Assembly (NCBI RefSeq): GCF_002220095.1
Contig: NZ_CP022372.1
Span: 1,026,501 to 1,090,500, forward strand
Length of the DNA stretch: 64,000 nucleotides
Reading direction: 5' to 3'
Source: Bosea sp. AS-1
GTDB lineage: Bacteria; Pseudomonadota; Alphaproteobacteria; Rhizobiales; Beijerinckiaceae
Shown: positions 8,310 through 17,601 of the stretch, piece after piece
Layout of the letters: each line of letters opens with the position of its first letter
Numbering within the stretch: position 1 is the stretch's first letter
The notes under the pieces: generated by a model
Database searches by the model: none
What the model was told of the DNA's origin: nothing
What the model saw: only the letters and a program-made list of their open reading frames with translations
Translations under genes and position numbers: made by a program

Positions 8310-9782
8310 GTGATCCGAAATGACATGCAGGATCTGAAGAGCAGGACCGTCCGGGCTGGACTCATCACTGTCGGCTCACGCGGGGTCGGCTTCGCGATCC
8401 GTGTCCTGGCTCTGATGGTCATGGGCCGCTTGCTCACGCCGGAGGATTACGGGCTGGTCACGATGGTGACGGCCTTTACGGGCATGCTGAACATGTTCGG
8501 CTGCTTCGGCCTGTTTCAGGCGGCGATCCAGCGCGATGCACTGAGCGAGGACGAATCGTCCTCGCTGTTCTGGCTGAACATGGCCTGCGGCGCCCTGCTC
8601 ACGCTGACCGCCATCTTGTCTGCGCCGATGGTCAGCGCATTCTATGGCGAGCCGCGTTTGCTCGCGATCATGGACGTGATCGCGTTCACCTTCGTCATCA
8701 CGGCTGCCGGCATCCAGCATGGCGTGCTGCTCCAGCGGCGCCTGTCGTTCGGGGTGGCTGCCCGGATCGAGATCGGCTCGCTGCTGATCGCGACGGCGGT
8801 GTCGGTGGGAATGGCGATGGCGGGCTGCGGCTATTGGGCGATCGTCTCGATGACCATCACCCTGCCGCTGGCCACGACTATCGGCCTGTGGCTGTTGACC
8901 GGCTGGATCCCGGGCCGGCCGCGGAGCAGCACCGGGCTCGGCTCCATGCTGCGATTTGGGGGCGGGACGACGTTGATCGGCTTTCTGTCCTATCTCTCGA
9001 CCAATATCGACAAGCTTCTGCTCGGTCGTGTCTGGGGCACGGAAGCGACCGGCCTCTACAGCCGGGCCTTCTATCTCATCAATTTCCCGACCGAAAACCT
9101 CAACACGACGATCGGCGAGGTCGCATTTGCAGCGCTGTCCCGAACCAGGGGCGATCTCGATCGTCTCCGGCGCTACTTCCTGAAGGGTTACTCGCTGGTC
9201 GTGACCCTGACCTTGCCTCTGGCGGCCATATGCGGACTATTCGCCGACGATCTGATCATGGTGGTGCTGGGGCCGAAATGGACGAGCGCCATCGAGATCT
9301 TCAGGATTCTTGCGTCAACGATCCTGGTGCTAGCGATCTCCAACCCGCTCGGCTGGTTGCTCAATGCGCTTGGCCTGGTGAAACGCGGTGTGCAGATCGG
9401 GCTGTTCTCAACCTCGGTCATGATCGCGGGAATCCTGGCCGGGCTTCCCTACGGACCACGCGGCGTCGCGATAGCCTATTCATCCGTCATGGTGCTCAAA
9501 GTGATCCCGGTTTCGGTCTGGGCGTTGCACGGCACGGGTGTGCGTTTTCGTGCGTTCGTAGGGGCGCTGGCGAGTCCCTTGGCCGCATGCGCGATTGCCG
9601 CGTCGATCGGCTTCGGGGTACATCGTCTGTGTGCGCCGGCGCCGCTGGTGCTGCGTCTCCTGCTGGATGTCGGCTCGTTCGGCGTGGCCTATCTCGCGGC
9701 GCTACTTACGATTGCGGGCGAGAAGGCGCTCTATCTCGATCTCTTCCGTTCCGCGAGAGCGCGCGCCGATCAGATTGCGTGA
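8310..9782 (+). CDS. Wzx-type lipopolysaccharide/oligosaccharide flippase
   Basis: Polytopic inner-membrane protein that would flip the lipid-linked repeat unit to the periplasm. The 490 residues contain about 12-14 hydrophobic segments. The N-terminus (RVLALMVMGRLLTPEDYGLV) and GLYSRAFYLINFPTENLN are typical of the polysaccharide biosynthesis / MurJ-like MOP superfamily. The GTG at 8310 lies four bases after the PIG-L stop; an ATG at 8325 is an alternative start. It is the only flippase in the cluster. Confidence 0.87.
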   Translation: MIRNDMQDLKSRTVRAGLITVGSRGVGFAIRVLALMVMGRLLTPEDYGLVTMVTAFTGMLNMFGCFGLFQAAIQRDALSEDESSSLFWLNMACGALLTLTAILSAPMVSAFYGEPRLLAIMDVIAFTFVITAAGIQHGVLLQRRLSFGVAARIEIGSLLIATAVSVGMAMAGCGYWAIVSMTITLPLATTIGLWLLTGWIPGRPRSSTGLGSMLRFGGGTTLIGFLSYLSTNIDKLLLGRVWGTEATGLYSRAFYLINFPTENLNTTIGEVAFAALSRTRGDLDRLRRYFLKGYSLVVTLTLPLAAICGLFADDLIMVVLGPKWTSAIEIFRILASTILVLAISNPLGWLLNALGLVKRGVQIGLFSTSVMIAGILAGLPYGPRGVAIAYSSVMVLKVIPVSVWALHGTGVRFRAFVGALASPLAACAIAASIGFGVHRLCAPAPLVLRLLLDVGSFGVAYLAALLTIAGEKALYLDLFRSARARADQIA

Positions 9783-10004
9783 TGCTCTCTATGGCACGGG
9801 CATTGGCTGCCTCAGCCGTTCGACACGGCGCGCGAAGCCTTCCCAAGCAAACCCATGAAGCGTGACAGTTTCCCAGCCGGAACCTGGGTAATGCGGCGGA
9901 CATTATCCACGTACAGAGCCTGAATTCCGGGGGGCGGGGATGCGCTTTGCAAAGGGGATGCTCTTCGTAAAAGCGGATGTTCGCTGCGTGGGGCCGGGAC
10001 AGCC

Positions 10005-11159
10005 ATGCTGAATCGCTCTTTCTGGCAAAACCGCAAGGTGTTCGTTACCGGGCACACCGGTTTCAACGGGGCTTGGCTTTCGCTCTGGCTGGAGGCGCTG
10101 GGCGCCGATGTCACCGGCTACGCGCTCGATCCGCCGTCGGCGCCCAGCCTTTTCGAACAGGCGAAAGTGGGGGAATGCGTCCGTTCGATCCTAGGCGACG
10201 TCCGCGATTTCGCACATCTCCAATCCGCACTCGCCGCGTGCAATCCCGATGTGGTCATCCACATGGCGGCCCAGTCGGTGGTTCGCCGGAGCTATGAGGC
10301 GCCGGTCGAAACCTACGCCACGAACGTCATGGGGACGGTTCACCTGCTGGAGGCGGTCCGCCGGCTCGACCGCCCTTGCGTCGTGGTCAATGTCACGAGC
10401 GACAGATGTTATGAGAACCGGGAGTGGGTCTGGGGTTACCGCGAGAGCGACCCGATGGGTGGTCGCGACGCCTATTCGAACTCCAAGGGTTGCGCGGAGT
10501 TGGTGACCGGCGCCTATCGCGATTGCTATTTCGCGCCGGAGATGTTGTCCCGACACGGGGTGGCGCTGGCCAGCGCCCGGGCAGGGAATGCTATCGGCGG
10601 TGGCGATTGGACGGCGAGCCAGCTTATCCCCGACCTGATCCGGGCCTTCCAGGACCGCCGTCCCTGCCGTATCCGCAACCCCACGGCGATCCGGCCCTGG
10701 CAATTCGTCCTGATGCCGCTCCACGGCTACCTTCTGCTTTGCGAGAAGCTTGCCGAGGACGGTGCCAGCTTCGCCTCGGGTTGGAATTTCGGGCCAATGG
10801 AAACCGATGCCAGGCCGGTTTCCTGGATCGCCGACAAGCTCGTGGCATTGTGGGGGGACGGGGCTTCCTGGACGCTGGACGGGACGGCCCATCCGACCGA
10901 AGCGCAATTGATGCGCCTCGACACTTCCAAGGCGCGGACGCTGCTCGACTGGCATCCGGTGCTGCAGCTCGATCAGGGCCTGCTCTGGACAGTCGAGTGG
11001 TACGAGGCGTTCCAGATGGGAAAGGACGTCCAGTCCCTCACACGCAGGCAGATCGAACGCTATGAATATTTGCTGCAGGACGACGCGGAGACGCACGCCG
11101 TTGCAGCGCGCCGGTTGAAGGCTGTCCCCGCTTCCCTGCTCTCGGCTGCAGACGGCTGA
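10005..11159 (+). CDS. rfbG: CDP-glucose 4,6-dehydratase
   Basis: Short-chain dehydrogenase-family enzyme that converts CDP-glucose to CDP-4-keto-6-deoxyglucose. The N-terminus has the NAD motif GHTGFNGAWL (residues 16-25). Further on come VNVTSDRCYEN, the family signature WVWGYRESDPMGG, the catalytic pair YSNSK and a C-terminal SWTLDGTAHPTEA. The length of 384 is a little above the usual ~360. It is 222 bases downstream of the flippase, with no gene seen in that gap. RfbH, the next enzyme of the 3,6-dideoxyhexose pathway, is absent from the window, so the final sugar is unknown. Confidence 0.88.
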   Translation: MLNRSFWQNRKVFVTGHTGFNGAWLSLWLEALGADVTGYALDPPSAPSLFEQAKVGECVRSILGDVRDFAHLQSALAACNPDVVIHMAAQSVVRRSYEAPVETYATNVMGTVHLLEAVRRLDRPCVVVNVTSDRCYENREWVWGYRESDPMGGRDAYSNSKGCAELVTGAYRDCYFAPEMLSRHGVALASARAGNAIGGGDWTASQLIPDLIRAFQDRRPCRIRNPTAIRPWQFVLMPLHGYLLLCEKLAEDGASFASGWNFGPMETDARPVSWIADKLVALWGDGASWTLDGTAHPTEAQLMRLDTSKARTLLDWHPVLQLDQGLLWTVEWYEAFQMGKDVQSLTRRQIERYEYLLQDDAETHAVAARRLKAVPASLLSAADG

Positions 11160-11406
11160 TCCGGAGATTGAACCAGGACACGAAAGAACGCGCACTCATG
11201 CCGAACGCTGCTGTACTTGGAGTTGGGGTGGCTGGATCGGAGGTAACGCTCTGCTTCGCGGTGCTCGCCGATGCCCGCGAGGCACAGATCCCCGCCGTAA
11301 GGTGTGCTGCGCATTTTCCTATGCCAGCGGCAAGGTTCACTGATTTGTTCTTGGATATCGCCGGAAATTGTCCAGAGAAGATGAGATAACAACGAAGGTG
11401 GGCGCG

Positions 11407-12447
11407 ATGAACAAGAGCAGCAGCCCGTTGGTAAGTATGGTGACGCCTGTACGCAACGGGCAGAAATTCCTGAGAGAGTGCATCGAAAGTGCACTGTCGC
11501 AGACATATGAGAATTGGGAATACATCATCCTCGATAATGCCAGTGTGGATGGAACGCTCGATATCGTCGAGGAATATCGGCGCCGCGACAACAGAATTCG
11601 TGTCTTCAGCAATGACAAGGCACTGCCGAGCATCGCCAATTATAATCGAGCGTTCGACCTCATCTCCAGGAATAGCAAGTATTGCAAAGTCATCGCTTCG
11701 GATGACTGGATTTACCCGGAATGCCTCGAAAAGATGGTCGGCCTGGCCGAAACCCACCCATCGATCGGGATCGTCGGCGCGTACCAGCTGAGCGGAGGGC
11801 AGGATATCTGGTATGTCCGGAACGCCGGCTTGTCCTATTCGCAGTCCATCGTTTCGGGGCAGGATATCTGTCGCGCTCAACTGCTCGGCATGCTGAGGGT
11901 CTTCGGGAATCCGACCTCGGTCATGTACCGGTCCGATCTCGTGCGGAAGACCGACGCATTCTTCCCAAACCCGACGCAGGAGGCGGATACCAGCGCATGC
12001 GTGAAGCATTTAAGGCATGCGGATTTCGGCTTCGTGCACCAGATTCTGACGCATGAGCGCATTCATTTCGACCGGTTGACGACCCGCTCTCTCGAAAGCA
12101 ACGCCTATCTGTCGGCGGAAATCAGCGACTGTCAGGAATATGGCGACTGGTACCTTTCCCAGCAGGAAAAGGCGGCGCGGATCGGTGAGTTGCTGGAGGA
12201 GTACTATGCCTATCTGTCCGCTAGTGCTTTCAAGTTCAAGGACAGGGCGTTCTGGAATTATCATATCGGGCGATTGCAGGATCTCGGGCATCGGTTCGAC
12301 GCGCTGAAGCTGTGCAAGGGTATTTCCGGCAGGGCGGTCGATTCGATTTTGAATCCCAAGGGAACAATCCAGACGATCAGCAAGCGCATTCGCCTGTATT
12401 ACCTGTTCAGGAGCGCGCAGGCGCCGTCGAAAGGCGGCTGCCGCTGA
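11407..12447 (+). CDS. Glycosyltransferase family 2
   Basis: GT-A fold glycosyltransferase. LVSMVTPVRNGQKFLRECIE, ILDNASVDGTLDIVEEYRRR and the acidic VIASDDWIYPECLEKMV are the standard motifs, and the C-terminal half is a variable acceptor domain. The frame is open back to a TTG at 11368, but the ATG at 11407 with an AAGGTGGG ribosome site is better. It is less GC-rich than its neighbours by eye and sits at the end of the cluster, before a 614-base gap, which would fit separate acquisition. The linkage is unknown. Confidence 0.85.
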   Translation: MNKSSSPLVSMVTPVRNGQKFLRECIESALSQTYENWEYIILDNASVDGTLDIVEEYRRRDNRIRVFSNDKALPSIANYNRAFDLISRNSKYCKVIASDDWIYPECLEKMVGLAETHPSIGIVGAYQLSGGQDIWYVRNAGLSYSQSIVSGQDICRAQLLGMLRVFGNPTSVMYRSDLVRKTDAFFPNPTQEADTSACVKHLRHADFGFVHQILTHERIHFDRLTTRSLESNAYLSAEISDCQEYGDWYLSQQEKAARIGELLEEYYAYLSASAFKFKDRAFWNYHIGRLQDLGHRFDALKLCKGISGRAVDSILNPKGTIQTISKRIRLYYLFRSAQAPSKGGCR

Positions 12448-13061
12448 CGCAATGCCTCCCAATTAACCACAGTCGGGATGCGCTTTATTCGCAGTGGATT
12501 GCGCTACTGTTCCAGGCTGTTTAGGGGCTTGATGCAGACGTGTTCGATATGAGTTTCCCGCAAGCGTTAATGATTTGCTAATCAACTTGCCGTCGAGGCA
12601 AATTTTAGGTAACTTTGGTTCTGGAAGGTGCCGGCAGATCGCTTTCGGTTCGATCTGAACATTCATGTGTTGCGGGCATTTCAGTGGTTTACAGCGTTTT
12701 TCAGCATTTGCATCTGCGTAAGGTGGCAGGGGCCGCTCTTGATAAGGGCGAACCTGCAAGGGCCGCGCAGGGTGTCGCGGCGCAGAGCGCCACGGCTCGT
12801 TTCCTACCAAAATGCACCAAGGATGGAAGCGCGTCTGGCGCGGTGTCCTATCGCGTCGGTCTTTCGCGTATTTCGACGTCGCGTTTCTTGAACCCGACAA
12901 TGGAATGTGTCGCACGCGCGACACGATTTCGCGTCGAGCCGCGCCGAAGAGGAACGTGGGCGGGTTCTTCAACTTCGGTGGATCCGCCGAATTTCATGCA
13001 TTGTTGAATTCATAGGGAGAGGGGGGACTGGGATAAATTATCTGATTACCGGGAGAGTCCT
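12448..13061. other. Long intergenic region before the LuxR-type regulator
   Basis: This 614-base region is more AT-rich at its left side than the flanks. Short open frames exist on both strands, but none has a good ribosome site, family resemblance or normal codon use, so I call no gene. It holds a perfect inverted repeat at 12907-12924. The last 30 bases carry the ribosome site (GGGAGAG) of the regulator. It probably contains the regulator's promoter and control sites. Confidence 0.5.
12907..12924. promoter_or_regulatory. Perfect 7-bp inverted repeat (possible operator)
   Basis: Arms GTGTCGC and GCGACAC are separated by ACGC. It lies 138 bases upstream of the LuxR-type regulator, in the long non-coding gap. 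There is no T-run, so a terminator is unlikely. An operator is possible but unsupported by a second copy. Confidence 0.35.
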
Positions 13062-13817
13062 ATGAAGGAGAACAGGGCCTTTTGTGTCGTCATTCTAGGG
13101 AAATACTCGCTGATGAAGGAGGGTATTTCCAGAGTATTGCAAGCGAACGATTTTCGTGTCCTTACATCAAATTCTTGCTCCGAGCAGATCAAGCTCAGGA
13201 CACGTGCGCCTAAAACTCTGTTCCTGATCGTTCACGCCGATGACGAATTCGGTGACGTCGTTGCCGAGATCGAGCTCCTGAGGGAACAGTATCCGGAGGC
13301 CTATGTCGCCGTGGTGGCCGAGCATTATGGCCCGGACGAGCCGGCGCTGGCATTCAAGGCCGGCGCCGCCGGTTACCTGGTCAACGCCATTTCTTGTGAT
13401 GCCTTCGTCAAGTCGATCGAGCTGCTGATGCTGGGAGAATCCATTTTCCCGCCGGCGTTTCCTGCGCCCGCGCCGGCCGTGAAGGCACAGCGTCGCTCGA
13501 AAGCCGCTACCATCGCGTCGCACGAAGACGAAATATCGGCAGCGTACACCTCTCAGGAGGATACGGCGGCGCCTCTGCTTTCTCCTCGCGAGACAGCCAT
13601 TCTGCGCTGCCTGATCGAGGGGGATTCCAATAAATTCATCGCGCGGAAGATTGATATCACCGAGGCGACGGTGAAGGCTCATGTCAAAGCCATCCTGCGC
13701 AAAATTCGCGTCCAGAATCGAACGCAAGCCGCGATCTGGGGAATGAACAACGCGCTGCTTCTGCTGCCGGCAAACAGCAATTCCCTGCTTACTGCCGCCA
13801 GCACGGAAAATGCGTAG
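13062..13817 (+). CDS. LuxR/NarL-family regulator with degenerate receiver domain
   Basis: Cytoplasmic transcription regulator of 251 residues. The first ~125 residues keep the receiver fold ([10 protein letters not shown] near residue 104), but the phosphorylation residues are gone: the acidic pair is GK ([13 protein letters not shown]), the acceptor-Asp strand reads [10 protein letters not shown], and the invariant lysine is replaced in GYLVNAIS. A proline/alanine-rich linker leads to a LuxR-type helix-turn-helix from about residue 172 ([19 protein letters not shown] ... [14 protein letters not shown]). No histidine kinase is nearby. It follows the polysaccharide cluster and likely controls it by a route that does not need phosphorylation; this is inferred from position. 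Confidence 0.85.
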   Translation: MKENRAFCVVILGKYSLMKEGISRVLQANDFRVLTSNSCSEQIKLRTRAPKTLFLIVHADDEFGDVVAEIELLREQYPEAYVAVVAEHYGPDEPALAFKAGAAGYLVNAISCDAFVKSIELLMLGESIFPPAFPAPAPAVKAQRRSKAATIASHEDEISAAYTSQEDTAAPLLSPRETAILRCLIEGDSNKFIARKIDITEATVKAHVKAILRKIRVQNRTQAAIWGMNNALLLLPANSNSLLTAASTENA

Positions 13818-14117
13818 CCGAGGCTCCGACAAGCCCCATTCTGTGAGGTGTCTGTCTCAGGCCGCGCGTTTTCGCGCGATGCCGCCTTGCCGCCGGCACG
13901 AAGCGAGCCGGCAGGACCCGTGGTTCGCTGGGGATGAGTGCAGCGTGAGGCTTCCGGCAAAAGTGCCCGCAGCGGAACGCTTCCCCCAAACGATGTATTC
14001 GACGGCGCAGGGCTTTCCACCTATCACGCCAACAGCCGAGCTTTCGCAGCTGTAACCGTGCTGCCTTGCGACACGGCGAGCTGCAGCTTCGAGCGGGGCC
14101 GTTGGGAGACAAGCCAC
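13818..14117. other. Intergenic region before the D-cysteine desulfhydrase-like gene
   Basis: These 300 bases separate the regulator from the PLP enzyme. An in-frame opening of the PLP gene reaches back to 13938, but its translation (MQREASGKSARSGTLPPND...) does not resemble the family N-terminus. I see no other gene, strong terminator or clear promoter. Confidence 0.45.
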
Positions 14118-15083
14118 ATGCTGAGCGCGTTTTCGCGGATCGACCTCGTTGGCGGCTCGACCGCGCTCGAGCCGATGCGGCGCATTGGCCAGGCGGTCGG
14201 GCATCCGCAGCTCTGGGTGAAGCGCGATGATTGCATGCCGCTGGCTTTCGGCGGCAACAAGGTCAGGAGCCTCGAGTTCTGGCTCGGCGAGGCACAGGAA
14301 CGGGGCTGCGATATGCTTGTCGTTGCTGGCGGGCTCGCTTCCAATCAATGTCGCCTGGCGGCTGCTGCAGCGGCGAAGGTCGGCCTCGACGCGCTGGTGC
14401 TGTATGCGGGGGACGTCGCGGTCCCGCTGCGTGGTAATGCGTTGCTGACACAGCGGCTCGGTGCGCAGATCCGCCGCCTCGGCCCCGTCAGCGAAGAGGA
14501 ACGCGGACGGCTGGCGCGTAAGGCCATGCTCGATCTCGCTGCAGCCGGGCGCCGGCCTTATCTGATCGGCGATCCGATTCGTGGCGCGCTCGGTTATGTG
14601 CGGGCTGCCAGCGAGCTGGCGGAGCAGGCCGAGGCCATCGATCTCGACCTGCGCCATGTCGTTCTGCCGGGTTCCATGGGCCCCACCGAGGCCGGCATGA
14701 TCTATGGCGCGGCCACGCTCGGTCTGCCCTGGAACTTCCATCTTCCCAGCGTCGAATACGAGGCCGAGGGGCTTCGGCGCCGGCTTGAGGAGATCGTCGC
14801 TGGCCTTGCCCGGCTCGTCGGTCGAGAGCCGCCGTCGGGCTGGCTCGACCGTGTGAGCATCGATGTCCGGCAGCTCGGCGAGGGTTACGGTATCCCGACG
14901 ACCGCCTCGTTACGAGCGGCCGGGCTCTTCGCCGAATGCGAAGCCTTGATCATCGAGCAGACCTATGTCGCCAAGGCCTTCTCAGGGCTGTTGGGCTACG
15001 TAGAGGATGGAAGCATCCCGCGCGACGAAGCGGCCTGTATCGTCCATACGGGCGGCACGCCTTCGCTCTTCGAGCAAGGCTGA
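14118..15083 (+). CDS. D-cysteine desulfhydrase / ACC deaminase-like PLP enzyme
   Basis: Fold-type II PLP enzyme that breaks D-cysteine (or 1-aminocyclopropane-1-carboxylate) to a keto acid and ammonia, plus sulfide for D-cysteine. ALEPMRRIGQAVG and LWVKRDDCMPLAFGGNKVRSLEF (split around residues 32-54) carry the PLP lysine K48. Further motifs are GGLASNQCR, GSMGPTEAGMIYG and the terminal HTGGTPSLFEQ. The chosen ATG gives 321 residues, normal for the family. It lies 128 bases before the amino-acid ABC transporter on the same strand, which suggests the transported amino acid may be its substrate. The sequence does not separate desulfhydrase from deaminase. Confidence 0.82.
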   Translation: MLSAFSRIDLVGGSTALEPMRRIGQAVGHPQLWVKRDDCMPLAFGGNKVRSLEFWLGEAQERGCDMLVVAGGLASNQCRLAAAAAAKVGLDALVLYAGDVAVPLRGNALLTQRLGAQIRRLGPVSEEERGRLARKAMLDLAAAGRRPYLIGDPIRGALGYVRAASELAEQAEAIDLDLRHVVLPGSMGPTEAGMIYGAATLGLPWNFHLPSVEYEAEGLRRRLEEIVAGLARLVGREPPSGWLDRVSIDVRQLGEGYGIPTTASLRAAGLFAECEALIIEQTYVAKAFSGLLGYVEDGSIPRDEAACIVHTGGTPSLFEQG

Positions 15084-15211
15084 CGAGCCGCGGCATCGCT
15101 CGGCCGCTGCGGCGCGAGTTTTCCCCGCACGCAGCCCCTTGCGGTCGCATTCGGCCCCCAATAGGCTCCCTTCGCAGTGCCGACAACAGGCACGCCCAAG
15201 GGGAAACGCCT

Positions 15212-16243
15212 ATGCCAAAGATGTTCACCAAGCTGGTTGCATTCGGCCTTGCCGCGGCTGCCTTTTCCGTCTTCGCCGCGCCGGCCTCGGCACAGGCGAC
15301 GCTCGAAGCCGTCAGGAAGCGAGGCAAGATCCTGTGCGGCGTCTCCCCGACGGCCCCAGGCTTCTCCTATGCCGACGACAAGGGCGTGCGCCAGGGCTTC
15401 GACAGCGATATCTGCCGCGCCGTGTCCTCCGCCGTCTTCGGCGTACCGGACAAGGTCGACTTCGTCCCGCTTAACACCAATGTCCGCTTCCAGGGGCTGC
15501 AATCCGGCGAAGTCGATCTGTTGTCGCGCCAGACGACGCTGACCTTCTCGCGCGATGCTTCGCTCGGCCTCGATTTCGCGCCCGTCGTCTTCTATGACGG
15601 CCAGGGACTGATGGTTTCAAGCAAGCTCGGCGTGAAGAGCGCGGGGGAGCTGTCGCAGGCAGCGGTCTGCATCCTGCCCGGCACGACGACGCTGCAGAAC
15701 CTCGAGGACTACTTCAAGCCGCGCAACATCAAGTATGAGGCGGTGGTCTTCGAAAATCCCGATGAGTGGCGCAACGCCTTCTTCTCCGGCCGTTGCGATG
15801 TCATCACCACCGATCGCTCTGACCTTGCTTCGGTGCGCGCCATCGCCAACGATCCCAAGCAATACGTTATTCTGCCCGAGACGATCTCGAAGGAGCCGCT
15901 GGCGCCGGTCGTTCGTCAGAACGACAGCAACTGGCGCGACATCGTCTCCTGGACCGTCAACGCGCTGATCGCGGCCGAGGAATACGGCATCACTAAAGAC
16001 AACATCGACGAACAGCTGAAGAGCAAGGACCCTGAGGTGCAGCGCCTGCTCGGCGTCAATGGCGATCTCGGCAAGATGCTGAATCTCGACAACAAATGGG
16101 CCTATAACGCCATCAAGCAGCTCGGCAATTACGGCGAGCTCTTCGAGCGTCATCTGGGCGAAAAGACCCCGCTCGGCCTGAGTCGTGGTCCGAACCAACT
16201 CTGGACCAAGGGCGGGCTGCTCTACTCGCCGCCTTTCCGGTGA
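15212..16243 (+). CDS. aapJ: General L-amino-acid ABC transporter, periplasmic binding protein
   Basis: Periplasmic solute-binding protein of the polar amino-acid family. A signal peptide spans about residues 1-28 and ends APASAQA. Next come TLEAVRKRGKILCGVSPTAPGFS, DSDICRAVSSAVFG and a glutamine/aspartate-rich C-terminal lobe ending GPNQLWTKGGLLYSPPFR, characteristic of AapJ/BztA. Length is 343, as expected. The ATG at 15212 follows AAGGGGAAA; the longer frame from 14936 overlaps the preceding gene and lacks the signal peptide at its start. aapQ and aapM follow. Confidence 0.92.
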   Translation: MPKMFTKLVAFGLAAAAFSVFAAPASAQATLEAVRKRGKILCGVSPTAPGFSYADDKGVRQGFDSDICRAVSSAVFGVPDKVDFVPLNTNVRFQGLQSGEVDLLSRQTTLTFSRDASLGLDFAPVVFYDGQGLMVSSKLGVKSAGELSQAAVCILPGTTTLQNLEDYFKPRNIKYEAVVFENPDEWRNAFFSGRCDVITTDRSDLASVRAIANDPKQYVILPETISKEPLAPVVRQNDSNWRDIVSWTVNALIAAEEYGITKDNIDEQLKSKDPEVQRLLGVNGDLGKMLNLDNKWAYNAIKQLGNYGELFERHLGEKTPLGLSRGPNQLWTKGGLLYSPPFR

Positions 16244-16261
16244 TTTCTGCTGCTGCATCGG

Positions 16262-16305
16262 ACCGAGAAGTGGCTTCCACTTCTCGGAGGATCCGATGCG
16301 GTAGC
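16262..16305. repeat. Dispersed intergenic palindromic repeat, copy 1
   Basis: This 44-base element starts ACCGAGAAG and ends GATCCGATGCGGTAGC. A related copy lies at 41627-41671, sharing ACCGA, a TTCTCGG/TTTTCGG arm and GATCCGATGCG. Both copies are intergenic. Two diverged copies in 64 kb suggest a REP-like family; a genome-wide search would confirm it. Confidence 0.55.
16263..16287. terminator. Perfect hairpin between aapJ and aapQ
   Basis: Arms CCGAGAAGTGG and CCACTTCTCGG (11 bp) flank a CTT loop, 20 bases after the aapJ stop. No T-run follows, so it is more likely an RNA-stabilising or attenuating stem that keeps binding-protein mRNA above permease mRNA than a full terminator. It is part of the repeat at 16262-16305. 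Confidence 0.6.
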
Positions 16306-16427
16306 GAATTCAATGATCGCCGTTGTCGCGTCCGATCGGACGCGCGGCGATCTGGCGTGCGTTCCCTCGATTGAACTGAACCGCCGGTCGTTCTGCGGCC
16401 GGTGCGTCTCCGGCACGGAACTGCCCG

Positions 16428-17600
16428 ATGGCCTCATCTACATCCAGCCCGCTGCGGCTGCTCTATGACCTGCGCGTGCGTGCGGTGCTCTATCAGGTCG
16501 TGGCGGTCGCGCTCGTCCTTGGCGTCGGCTTCTATCTGTTCGGAACGGTCTCGCGAAAGCTAGCCGATCAGAACATCGCGACCGGCTTCGATTATCTTTC
16601 GCGGCCGGCCGGCTTCGTCATCAGCCAGTCCTTCATCAGCTATGATTCCGGCAACACCTATGGTCGCGCTATTCTGGTCGGTTTGCTCAACACCGTCTGG
16701 GTCTCGGTTTTCGCGGTCATTCTGTCGAGCGTGCTCGGTCTCGTCGTCGGTCTCGCGCGGTTGTCGCGCAACCCGCTGCTGTCCTTCCTCGCGCTGCTCT
16801 ATGTCGAGGCGCTGCGCAATGTGCCGCTGTTGCTCTATCTCTTCCTCTGGTACGCGCTGATCGTCGCGGTCTTTCCGCCGGTGCGCGAGGCATGGCAGAT
16901 CCTGCCCGATGTCTTCCTCAGCAATGGCGGGCTCATCCTGCCGTCGCTGCGCTGGTCCGCCGCCCATAGCGGCGTAGCGGCCGCGCTCGCGCTTGGCATT
17001 CTGCTGGCCTTTCTCGTCGCGGCCCATTTTCGCCGCCGAAGGGTCGTGTCCGGCCACAGCCGGATCGCGTGGCCCTATGTCCTGGCCGCGCTCGTCGTCC
17101 CGCCGTTCCTGGCGCTCCTGCTGTTCCAGCCCGATCTGGTGGTGAACTGGCCGGAGAAGGGCCGCTTTCGCATCACCGGCGGTCTGCAGGTCACGCCGGA
17201 GTTCACGGCGCTGCTGGTCGGGCTCGGCCTTTCGGCTTCGGCGGGCATTGCCGAGATCGTGCGCGCCGGTATCCTCTCCGTCGGGCGTGGGCAATGGGAG
17301 GCGGCGCGCTCGGTCGGGCTGCATGACGGGCAGACCATGCGGCTCGTCGTGTTGCCGCAAGCGCTGCGCGTGATCGTTCCGCCGCTGACCAGCTCCTATC
17401 TCTCGACCTTCAAGAACTCATCGCTCGCCATCGCCATCGGTTACCCCGATCTGGTGATGGTCTCCAACACGACGATGAATCAGACCGGCCAGGCGATCGA
17501 GGGCATCGCGATCTTCATGCTGGTCTATCTCGGCATGTCGATCACGATCTCGCTGCTGATGAACTGGTACAACGCCCGCGTCAGGCTGGTGGAGCGCTGA
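16428..17600 (+). CDS. aapQ: General L-amino-acid ABC transporter permease
   Basis: Inner-membrane permease of the HisMQ family. It is 390 residues, with about eight hydrophobic segments. An N-terminal segment (VAVALVLGVGFYLF) precedes the LLNTVWVSVFAVILSSVLGL region. The ATPase-contact EAA loop is GQWEAARSVGLHDGQTM near residues 285-301, followed by VLPQALRVIVPPLTS. The large insert between membrane segments is typical of AapQ/BztB. Its stop is one base before the aapM start. Confidence 0.92.
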   Translation: MASSTSSPLRLLYDLRVRAVLYQVVAVALVLGVGFYLFGTVSRKLADQNIATGFDYLSRPAGFVISQSFISYDSGNTYGRAILVGLLNTVWVSVFAVILSSVLGLVVGLARLSRNPLLSFLALLYVEALRNVPLLLYLFLWYALIVAVFPPVREAWQILPDVFLSNGGLILPSLRWSAAHSGVAAALALGILLAFLVAAHFRRRRVVSGHSRIAWPYVLAALVVPPFLALLLFQPDLVVNWPEKGRFRITGGLQVTPEFTALLVGLGLSASAGIAEIVRAGILSVGRGQWEAARSVGLHDGQTMRLVVLPQALRVIVPPLTSSYLSTFKNSSLAIAIGYPDLVMVSNTTMNQTGQAIEGIAIFMLVYLGMSITISLLMNWYNARVRLVER

Positions 17601-17601
17601 G

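Noticed and set aside
12463..12972. A 169-residue minus-strand frame in the long gap before the LuxR-type gene
   Set aside because: No ribosome site, an odd composition, and no recognisable motif.
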